From contig JAUWHL010000308.1 in the NCBI GenBank assembly GCA_030605895.1, positions 1 to 5,426 of the forward strand: a DNA stretch of 5,426 nt. The letters are read 5' to 3'. Under the pieces are notes generated by a model. It saw only the letters and a list, made by a program, of their open reading frames with translations, had not been told where the DNA came from and did no database searches. The position numbers and the translations under genes are program-made. Of this stretch, positions 1-5,256 are shown piece after piece (position 1 is the first letter of the stretch; each line of letters opens with the position of its first letter). The stretch is from Promethearchaeota archaeon (GTDB taxonomy: Archaea > Asgardarchaeota > Lokiarchaeia > Sigyniarchaeales > SOKP01).

Positions 1-411
1 ATATATGAAGAATACAAAATTCTTGCTGATTTATCTGGAGGTTTAGTTGCGACTTTACCATTTGAAGGTTCATTCTTTTCTGAAGAAGTAGGAGATCTTG
101 CTATGAAATATTTAAAAAGGAATCCAAGAGTTAAACCTGAAAATATATATCGTTGTTTTCGAGGAATAGAAGCCTTATTAGTTTCCGACCTAGCTGGTCT
201 AATGCAGGTTGCAGGTCTACATGGTGGTGGATCACCCCAAATGGAAACAATAACCATGATGATGCGATATGATACTGAAAAGTTAAAAAATATAGCGAAA
301 TACCTTTTTGGGATTAAATCAAAGCTAAAAAGATATGAGAGACCTTCTGTAACTCCTCGAAAAATGCTAGAAAAATTTGGAAAAGCAATGCAAAAGAAGA
401 AAAAAGAATAA
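1..411 (+). CDS. 4-hydroxybutyryl-CoA dehydratase / HpaB-family flavoprotein, C-terminal part (5' end outside window)
   Basis: The frame is open from the first base, so this is the last 136 residues of a longer protein and not a gene starting at the ATG at 103. Family members are FAD-binding enzymes: AbfD-type proteins dehydrate 4-hydroxybutyryl-CoA to crotonyl-CoA using FAD and a [4Fe-4S] cluster, and HpaB-type proteins hydroxylate phenols. Visible hallmarks are DLSGG (visible residues 10-14), a KYLKR segment (36-40) and HGGGSPQ (74-80), in the same order as the C-terminal domain of AbfD (DIAGG, KYLKG, HGAGSPQ from memory). The cluster ligands lie in the missing part, so the exact reaction cannot be settled. 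Two AbfD active-site positions seem changed: the TES before MHGAG reads VAG here, and GAG reads GGG. About 32 residues follow the usual family end near FGI (102-104), finishing in a lysine-rich tail. Family confidence is high; substrate unknown. Confidence 0.85.
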   Translation: MYEEYKILADLSGGLVATLPFEGSFFSEEVGDLAMKYLKRNPRVKPENIYRCFRGIEALLVSDLAGLMQVAGLHGGGSPQMETITMMMRYDTEKLKNIAKYLFGIKSKLKRYERPSVTPRKMLEKFGKAMQKKKKE

Positions 412-434
412 TTTTATTTTTTAATTTTTATTTT
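412..434 (+). terminator. T-rich tract after the flavoprotein gene
   Basis: Immediately after the TAA stop the plus strand is almost entirely T, with runs of four, six, five and four T broken by single or paired A. Archaeal RNA polymerase can terminate on such U-rich tracts without a hairpin. The next gene is convergent, so a terminator is expected in this 41-base gap. The assignment rests on base composition and position only. Confidence 0.4.
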
Positions 435-452
435 GAAAACTAAAAATCTTGC

Positions 453-1415
453 TCACATTACACATAAAACAAACATTTGTGTTTCTGAGAGCGAATCAAT
501 ATTAATTTCTTTTTGTTCAGTTATGAATTTAGTTATTGGGATTCCATTATCAAAAATTTCGTTAAATTTATCATCGAATATTTGGTATATGCTTTTATTC
601 CGGGAGATATAGGTCCCAATTAAAATATTTGTGGGATCAAAGCTTGGTTGAATAAGTTCATTATCGGTTAAACTGAAATTACTAAATGCTTCATCTGTAA
701 CATGAATCTCTAATTTTTCAAACTCCATATTGTATGGCTCAACATGATTAGTGAGAAGTGTAAATTCAATACTGCTTAAGAGATCTTTAGCAACCTCAGA
801 ATTGAAGATAACTTGCACGCTTATATTTCTTAGATTTTCTTTAATCCTATTCATGCCGGCTCGCATAGAAGTTCTCTCATCATCAGGGATATTTTGGAAA
901 CTATCCTCATGGATCATGGTAACTAAAGGGTTTTCATATCTGATACCTATCGCAATTTTACATTCACTTTGGGCTAAGAACTGATGATACGAGTCATCAA
1001 AATTACTAACACTATATTTGATAAATTCAACTGGTTCTTGAACTACTTGCTGATCTAATTTATATTTTCTAGTAAAATCTTCAATTGCAGATTCACACTT
1101 CTCTCTTTTTTCATTGAACTGACTTCTAAGGTCTTCAATTCGTTTTTGGATTAAATTTTGCCATAATGTCATTATTGGAGTAGCAATGTGAATTTTCATT
1201 GGTCTATCATAAATTTGTACAAGTTCTAGATCACTTAATACCGAGCAGATTTTATACCCTCTTTTTAATGAGAGATTAAACTGATTACATACTTCTTTTA
1301 AATTATCTATTCTTTTATTTAATAGGAGATAGTGGTATATCCTTTCAATACCTTTTTCTATGATGCCAATTGAATCGAACAATTGGCTAAGAGGCAAATA
1401 TTCGATATCTTCCAT
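453..1415 (-). CDS. TrmB-like winged-helix transcription regulator with PLD-like C-terminal domain
   Basis: A 320-residue protein with the three-part TrmB-type plan. Residues about 15-80 form a winged helix: helices at 20-32 and 38-49, a recognition helix around 50-66, and a wing ending in the family-like IHIATP (75-80), where TrmB proteins usually read YxAVPP. Residues 82-120 are a charged heptad-like coiled coil, likely for dimerisation. Residues about 130-300 resemble the degenerate phospholipase-D-like sensor domain, with a strand at 198-205 (ISVQVIFN) and a final helix DDKFNEIFDNG (281-291) typical of its end. No catalytic HKD motif is seen, so it probably senses rather than cleaves. TrmB relatives bind sugars or other small ligands and repress or activate transcription; the ligand here is unknown. 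The ATG has a strong AGGTGAT site overlapping the stop of the upstream GTPase gene, eight bases away, so the two are co-transcribed and probably translationally coupled. It is not a close TrmB orthologue. Confidence 0.75.
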   Translation of the reverse strand: MEDIEYLPLSQLFDSIGIIEKGIERIYHYLLLNKRIDNLKEVCNQFNLSLKRGYKICSVLSDLELVQIYDRPMKIHIATPIMTLWQNLIQKRIEDLRSQFNEKREKCESAIEDFTRKYKLDQQVVQEPVEFIKYSVSNFDDSYHQFLAQSECKIAIGIRYENPLVTMIHEDSFQNIPDDERTSMRAGMNRIKENLRNISVQVIFNSEVAKDLLSSIEFTLLTNHVEPYNMEFEKLEIHVTDEAFSNFSLTDNELIQPSFDPTNILIGTYISRNKSIYQIFDDKFNEIFDNGIPITKFITEQKEINIDSLSETQMFVLCVM

Positions 1416-1418
1416 TTT

Positions 1419-1425
1419 ATCACCT
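1419..1425 (-). promoter_or_regulatory. Shine-Dalgarno site AGGTGAT overlapping the GTPase stop codon
   Basis: On the minus strand the junction reads TAGGTGATAAAATG. AGGTGAT matches the anti-Shine-Dalgarno end of archaeal 16S rRNA and lies three bases before the regulator's ATG. Its AG is part of the TAG stop of the GTPase gene, so a ribosome terminating there covers the next start. This fixes the regulator start and suggests coupled expression. Confidence 0.8.
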
Positions 1426-1951
1426 ATTTACTTATTCGGTCTAATGAAAGTTCAGTAAGAACTTTAAAGGCGTCATCTACATTGGCATTTTCTTTGGCGG
1501 AAATTTCTACAAAACTAGCCATATCATTTTTTTCAGCGATTTGTATCCCATAATCTCTTTGAACTTGCCGTTGAGATTTTTCAAGATCTAATTTTGAACC
1601 GACAAGCATAATTGGAATAGGACCGCCTTTCTGCTTAACAATAGTAATCCATTCTGAAATATTATCCAATGTAGAAGGCCTAGTAATATCATATAATAAA
1701 AATGCTGCATTTGCGCCAAGACAGTAAGTGGGTAATAAAAATCGGAAACGTTCTTCTCCTCCAACGTCCCATAATTGTAACTTAATTCGCTTATCGTTTA
1801 ATTCGATCGTTTTTACATGAAAATCGACACCAATAGTTAATCTCTCACTTGGATTGAATATGTTATAACAATATCTTTTCGTAAAAGATGTTTTACCGAC
1901 ACTAGCATCCCCTAAAAGCAATATTTTGAATGTGTAATCATATGAAGCCAA
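1424..1951 (-). CDS. Rab/Ras-like small GTPase with non-canonical G3 and G4 motifs
   Basis: A 175-residue single-domain GTPase. G1 is GDASVGKT (14-21). Switch I has LTIGVDF (38-44), the Rab-type signature, with T39 as the Mg-binding threonine. G3 is WDVGGEE (61-67): D62 and G65 are kept, but the catalytic glutamine (Ras Q61) is E66, and WDVGG is the Arf-type form. LLYDIT (85-90) is Rab-like. G4 is SKLD (119-122) where NKxD is usual, and G5 is SAK (151-153). The protein ends just after the last helix, with no hypervariable tail and no C-terminal cysteine (the last is C77), so prenylation is not expected and it is probably cytosolic. The start is TTG: the codon two upstream is an in-frame TGA, no in-frame ATG exists, and a GGG about nine bases upstream may serve the ribosome. 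It is first in an operon with the TrmB-like regulator. Asgard genomes are rich in such GTPases; the partner here is unknown. Confidence 0.92.
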   Translation of the reverse strand: MASYDYTFKILLLGDASVGKTSFTKRYCYNIFNPSERLTIGVDFHVKTIELNDKRIKLQLWDVGGEERFRFLLPTYCLGANAAFLLYDITRPSTLDNISEWITIVKQKGGPIPIMLVGSKLDLEKSQRQVQRDYGIQIAEKNDMASFVEISAKENANVDDAFKVLTELSLDRISK

Positions 1952-2020
1952 TTTTCATTACCCTACTAATCTTTTATTAAACCAGCTAATACTTTATTAT
2001 AATATTAATTAAACCTTGAA

Positions 2021-2035
2021 GTAATTAGGTAATTA
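2021..2035. repeat. Tandem GTAATTA words (possible operator)
   Basis: GTAATTA at 2021-2027 is repeated at 2029-2035 with one base between, a period of 8. A further TAATTA inside the palindrome TTAATTAA (2005-2012) lies 16 bases before the first copy, so three copies keep a multiple-of-eight spacing. They sit just upstream of the possible TATA box of the GTPase operon. Chance is a real alternative in DNA this AT-rich. Confidence 0.35.
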
Positions 2036-2181
2036 AATCAATTTAAGTATTTATATTATTATACCTCTGCAATATTACTTTAATGAATTTTAACTTTTTA
2101 AATATAGTAAAATTTTTTTTTTGTTTTAGTTTTAACACATACATTCTCTAATTCTTCATGAAACTGAATCTTAACATTCTT

Positions 2182-2198
2182 TAAATTAGATTAATTTA
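2182..2198. repeat. Perfect 7-3-7 inverted repeat TAAATTA-GAT-TAATTTA (possible operator)
   Basis: The two arms (2182-2188 and 2192-2198) are exact reverse complements around a GAT spacer. It ends 28 bases before the GTG at 2227, where a dimeric winged-helix protein could compete with or assist the promoter of the orphan pair. The neighbouring TrmB-like protein is an obvious candidate binder, by position only. The arms contain only A and T, which raises the chance of coincidence. Confidence 0.4.
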
Positions 2199-2226
2199 TT
2201 TTCGATATGCTTAAACTTAAAACTTT

Positions 2227-3315
2227 GTGTATTATTATATATTAGGAGTAAATAAACCGAAGTTGTTCGAAGAATCTATGAAAAGTCATGAAAAAATAAT
2301 CTTAGGTCTTTTTTTCGCTGACGAAGACAACCTTGTATTTGATCATATCAGATTTTCTGAGAATTTTACTGATATGAAAATAAATGACATAAAAATGCTC
2401 TCATATAAATTCCTAGGTCCTGTTTTCTTAACTGCTGCTACAAGTGAAGGAGAAAATTGGAGGATTGAGTTTATAGAAGCCTCTCTTTCTTTAAGGGATA
2501 GCATTATAGATGAAGTAGACGTTCTTCAATCATTTTTTACTCTTAATTCTTCTATGAATACCCAAGAAGGAACCACAAATCTCTTTGCATTAATTAGTAC
2601 ACCATATACTGAAGATATAAAATTAATCTCTGATGAGATTTCGAAATATATACATCCAAGCATTAATCAAAGTAACATTGTAAATGAATCAATTTTGGGT
2701 GAAAGATTTGATTTCAATAGGATGATAAATATTGAGCTAGAAAGGGGAATAAATCTTATTGAATATTCTCTAGGGTCTTCCAGGAAGGCTTATTGGAAAG
2801 AAGAGCAAAGATATTATTGTGTTGGATTAATTGAGAGGAAAACTGGAGAAAATTTAAGACTCTCAAACCTTTATACATTTGATAAGGATGATCCTCTAAG
2901 AAGGACATATTTAGATTATATCCCTTCTTATTATGTAATGTCAATTTTACCAGATTATTACGAACACTTGATAAGTGAAACACTACAAGTTTATGATAAG
3001 AAAGGAATATATCCAAATATTAGGATGATAAGATTAAGATATAGAGATAAAAAAGTAGTATATTTGGAAGAATATCTTTTTGAAAATGAAATTTCTAAAA
3101 GTTATGGAGTTATTTTAGTTCAACAATATGAAGAATCTGAAAAAAACAAAAAACTATCTTATTATAGAAAAAATTTACGACTTATTTTAGATAGAAACAA
3201 AGATATTAAAGAATCTCTTAATTTAATAAATTCTCATCTCATCTCTGAGAGATGGGGAACAATTTCAAATGAAGACCTAGATAAAATAGGATTGCTCCTT
3301 GATAAATCCGAGTAA
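2227..3315 (+). CDS. Uncharacterised 362-residue protein, first gene of an orphan pair
   Basis: I do not recognise a family. The protein seems soluble: no signal peptide or clear membrane segment. The first 120 residues look like alternating strands and helices (hydrophobic strands at 24-30 KIILGLF and 65-71 GPVFLTA, separated by charged turns), 121-165 are mixed, 185-300 are rich in Tyr, Arg and Glu with likely strands (277-284 VVYLEEYL, 294-299), and 303-358 are charged helices. The layout could suit a small alpha/beta fold followed by a second domain, but no catalytic motif stands out. The start is uncertain. GTG at 2227 is the first possible codon after an in-frame TAA (2218-2220) and has no ribosome-binding site. 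AGGAG at 2244-2248 lies inside this reading frame and could only serve TTG 2263 (14 bases on) or, poorly, ATG 2278. A start at ATG 2278 would drop 17 residues. The next gene follows after 27 bases on the same strand, suggesting an operon. Confidence 0.75.
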   Translation: MYYYILGVNKPKLFEESMKSHEKIILGLFFADEDNLVFDHIRFSENFTDMKINDIKMLSYKFLGPVFLTAATSEGENWRIEFIEASLSLRDSIIDEVDVLQSFFTLNSSMNTQEGTTNLFALISTPYTEDIKLISDEISKYIHPSINQSNIVNESILGERFDFNRMINIELERGINLIEYSLGSSRKAYWKEEQRYYCVGLIERKTGENLRLSNLYTFDKDDPLRRTYLDYIPSYYVMSILPDYYEHLISETLQVYDKKGIYPNIRMIRLRYRDKKVVYLEEYLFENEISKSYGVILVQQYEESEKNKKLSYYRKNLRLILDRNKDIKESLNLINSHLISERWGTISNEDLDKIGLLLDKSE

Positions 3316-3342
3316 TTACAAAGTATAGAGTATTATAGAAAT

Positions 3343-4368
3343 ATGGAAAATGTAAACATTGAAGAAATTTACAAAATAGACAAGGAAAGATTATTAGGAT
3401 ATTATAATAGAATTAAAAATCAATTTAAATTTTTAGAACCCACTCAAATAATTGCTAAATTCTTAATTAATCGTTCAATCGGATCCAATGACGTCTTTGA
3501 TACATTATTATATTTTAAGGATAAACTAGCAGATGGAAAAGAACTTTTGGATTTAGCTTTTGAATGGATTCGAGCTCAAAAAATTCGATTAGAATACAAA
3601 AAGTATCTAATTAGAGCACAATACCCTCACAATAATTTAAGTTTAGCTGTTGATGATTGTATTTTCAAATTTTTTCTTGAATATGATAAGTATATTAGGA
3701 ATTTGCTTAAAGAAGATATTAGAGAGCATAATTTAAGTGTACTTTATGAAATATTTTTCAGTCCATATGAGTCTAAAAACCTTAATATTCAAGATATTTT
3801 AGAAAGACATATTGATAAAGTTCATACGCATCACCATGAAATGGAAAAAATAAATACGAATATTATAGTACTCCGCTCAGGTTTGTCAATAATAGTTGTA
3901 AAAGATTATGAGGATGTCCTCTTCGCAAGAAAAGAAGAAAAAATCAAGAAGGAACTTAAATTTAAGAAAACGACAACATATGAAATTGAACAAGAAAACA
4001 AATTTGAAGGTTTATTAATAGAAAGGTTGATTAAAACTTATTGTATTAGCAGTAAAGAAATCTCTGAGAAAGAAATCGAAAATGCTGTGTCTCAATTTCT
4101 CTCATCATATTTTAAATTTGGTGTCCTTTATACTTTCGATAGTTTTAAGGATTTGTTAATCCATAATTTAGCAGAGGATATTTTTTCAGGATTATCAGAA
4201 AAGCTCAAACAGGCTAATACCATGGAAAATATTAAATATTTAGCTTTAAATGTAATAACAATCTTTAGTAAAACGATTAAGTCAAAAAAACTTGATGGGA
4301 TGGCGTGGAAAAAAGATTTAACTCCATTACTTAAGACATTTGCAGTTAAATTTATTAACAATTTATAA
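3343..4368 (+). CDS. Uncharacterised 341-residue helical protein with a histidine cluster
   Basis: I do not recognise a family. The sequence looks mostly alpha-helical and charged, rich in Lys, Glu, Ile and Leu, with no signal peptide or membrane span. A compact histidine cluster lies at 156-168 (H156, H161, H163, H164, H165, then E166 and E168), a possible metal site. A short beta-like segment follows (172-186, containing IIVLRSGLSIIVV), then a lysine/glutamate-rich linker (195-225) and a second helical region (222-341). The start is the first ATG after the preceding stop; no clear Shine-Dalgarno sequence is seen, as for its upstream neighbour. It begins 27 bases after that gene on the same strand and probably shares its transcript. 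It converges with the HEAT-like gene, 33 bases away. Base composition matches its neighbours, so there is no sign of recent transfer. Its function is not known. Confidence 0.8.
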   Translation: MENVNIEEIYKIDKERLLGYYNRIKNQFKFLEPTQIIAKFLINRSIGSNDVFDTLLYFKDKLADGKELLDLAFEWIRAQKIRLEYKKYLIRAQYPHNNLSLAVDDCIFKFFLEYDKYIRNLLKEDIREHNLSVLYEIFFSPYESKNLNIQDILERHIDKVHTHHHEMEKINTNIIVLRSGLSIIVVKDYEDVLFARKEEKIKKELKFKKTTTYEIEQENKFEGLLIERLIKTYCISSKEISEKEIENAVSQFLSSYFKFGVLYTFDSFKDLLIHNLAEDIFSGLSEKLKQANTMENIKYLALNVITIFSKTIKSKKLDGMAWKKDLTPLLKTFAVKFINNL

Positions 4369-4371
4369 AGT

Positions 4372-4379
4372 AAAAAAAA
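4372..4379 (-). terminator. T8 tract downstream of the HEAT-like gene
   Basis: Eight consecutive A on the plus strand give a run of eight T on the minus strand, 22 bases past the stop of the HEAT-like gene. It fits an archaeal U-tract terminator. The gap between the convergent genes is only 33 bases and holds no matching T tract for the plus-strand gene. Confidence 0.4.
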
Positions 4380-4401
4380 TAGGAGTAAAAGAGAGCTTAT
4401 T

Positions 4402-4974
4402 TCATGCTTTTCTAAATAATTCTTTCATTTTTTCACATATTACGGGATTTAGTTCCTTTACAATATAGCATTTTATTTCCTTATATACTAAGGGATTTTT
4501 TAGAAGTTGTTCATGAGTATTCAAGAACCGTATTACAGACCACCGTACAGAATCGTCAGGATCATTTAATAATGGCAATATAAAATTTAGATAACTTGTA
4601 TCACCCGCTTGTTCTAGTTTCAATACAGTTCGGGCTCTAGTAATAAAATCAGGATGATATAATTGAGGTACTAAAATATACTTTAGAGTGTTGTTTTTAA
4701 CAAATTCCAAAATAAAATTGAATATATCGACTTTACAATTATGAATTTGTGTTGTTTCTTCGATAAACGAATCAAGTACGGGCTCTATCTTTTTTCCAAG
4801 TTTTAAAAGACTTTCAAAAGATATAAAAAAGTTCTCTGATAAATCAGTTGTTTCTAATGTTAGATTATCAATTAGTCTCTTAATAATTTTGTCGTCAATT
4901 TTCGAAATTTCTATAACATCCCAATTTCTATTGTCTTCTTCCTCCCAGATTTTATTATCCCTTAAATAACTCAC
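4402..4974 (-). CDS. HEAT-repeat-like protein
   Basis: A 190-residue helical protein. The C-terminal half carries HEAT-like helix pairs: about 98-125 (with HPDFITRART at 107-116), 128-153 (LLNDPDDSVRWSVIRFL at 135-151, the best match, with the DPDDSVRW turn typical of these repeats) and a weaker one at 163-190. The N-terminal half (about 20-95) is also predicted helical, with less clear repeats, perhaps degenerate. Such repeats are protein-protein interaction scaffolds; no partner or enzymatic motif is visible. The start is GTG directly after an in-frame TAA (4975-4977); no other good start exists nearby, and only a weak GTTGAT could act as a ribosome-binding site. A GGGAGGAAGAAG stretch soon after the start lies inside codons 10-13 and is not followed by a usable start. 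It faces the orphan pair, and the same-strand amidohydrolase is 282 bases upstream, so it is probably transcribed alone. Confidence 0.7.
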   Translation of the reverse strand: MSYLRDNKIWEEEDNRNWDVIEISKIDDKIIKRLIDNLTLETTDLSENFFISFESLLKLGKKIEPVLDSFIEETTQIHNCKVDIFNFILEFVKNNTLKYILVPQLYHPDFITRARTVLKLEQAGDTSYLNFILPLLNDPDDSVRWSVIRFLNTHEQLLKNPLVYKEIKCYIVKELNPVICEKMKELFRKA

Positions 4975-5070
4975 TTAATCAACTTTAGATTTTTATTATT
5001 TGTTATTAAAAAAAAATAGGATTCGCCTTTTAATTGATTTATTATTAAAATACAAATAAAAAATAGTATG

Positions 5071-5097
5071 TTATTAAATTATCTCACAATTTAATAA
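5071..5097. repeat. Perfect 10-bp inverted repeat with 7-base loop
   Basis: TTATTAAATT (5071-5080) and AATTTAATAA (5088-5097) are exact reverse complements around ATCTCAC. A G-T wobble (5070/5098) and a further T-A pair (5069/5099) could extend the stem to 12. It could be an RNA hairpin in a transcript end or an operator; the arms contain only A and T. It lies 97 bases upstream of the HEAT-like gene start. It shares the TAAATT/AATTTA half-sites with the repeat at 2182-2198. Confidence 0.55.
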
Positions 5098-5184
5098 TAA
5101 GTAAATAAAAAATTAAGCCTTTAATATATTCACTATGTATCAAAATGGAAAAGAGATTTTGTCGTTCAAAAATAAACAAATTTT

Positions 5185-5199
5185 AAAAAATCAAAAAAA
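5185..5199 (-). terminator. T7 and T6 tracts downstream of the amidohydrolase gene
   Basis: On the minus strand, seven T and then six T follow about 58 bases after the amidohydrolase stop. Such tracts can terminate archaeal transcription, and a terminator is expected before the separate HEAT-like gene. Evidence is composition and position only. Confidence 0.3.
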
Positions 5200-5256
5200 C
5201 CTTGTAAAATTAAATCCAGTTGTTAATAAACGGTTTAAAATGTAATAAACTACTAA

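Larger units (their letters stand above)
1952..2226. promoter_or_regulatory. Divergent intergenic region between the GTPase operon and the orphan gene pair
   Basis: These 275 AT-rich bases separate two diverging transcription units and must hold both promoters. A possible TATA box for the GTPase operon is TTATAATAAA on the minus strand (1993-2002), about 42 bases from the TTG. For the plus-strand unit, AT-rich words around 2180-2200 are at a suitable distance, but none stands out. A run of ten T lies at 2113-2122. TAATTA occurs at 2006, 2022 and 2030, and a perfect inverted repeat at 2182-2198. No RNA gene was seen. Promoter boxes are weakly supported because the whole stretch is A+T. Confidence 0.5.
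4975..5256. other. AT-rich intergenic region
   Basis: These 282 bases between two same-strand genes hold A- and T-runs, three copies of TTATTAAA (5003, 5042 and 5071) and the hairpin described separately. No RNA gene or convincing coding frame was found; an ORF of 36 codons at 5135-5245 (+) lacks support. The promoter of the HEAT-like gene should lie here, but the composition makes a TATA box impossible to single out. Confidence 0.5.

Noticed and set aside
103..411. ATG at 103 as the start of a small 102-residue gene
   Set aside because: The frame is open to the left edge and the upstream residues match the same flavoprotein family, so this is an internal methionine.
453..464. Regulator ends in LCVM, suggesting a CaaX prenylation box
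   Set aside because: CaaX needs the cysteine fourth from the end; here it is third from the end, and the protein is a DNA-binding regulator.
751..984. Plus-strand ORF of 77 codons inside the regulator gene
   Set aside because: It lies wholly antisense to a well-supported gene and shows no recognisable domain.
1940..1958. ATG at 1958 as the GTPase start
   Set aside because: It is in another frame and reaches TGA after six codons; the GTPase frame opens only with TTG at 1951 after an in-frame TGA.
2756..3016. Minus-strand ORF of 86 codons inside the first orphan gene
   Set aside because: Antisense to a much longer frame, with no ribosome-binding site or recognisable domain.
4128..4361. Minus-strand ORF of 77 codons with hydrophobic segments, inside the second orphan gene
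   Set aside because: The hydrophobic look is the usual result of reading a Lys/Glu-rich gene in antisense; no independent support.
5135..5245. Plus-strand ORF of 36 codons in the gap before the amidohydrolase end
   Set aside because: It is rich in Lys and Asn codons as expected from AT-rich non-coding DNA, has no ribosome-binding site, and its A-runs fit better as minus-strand terminator tracts.
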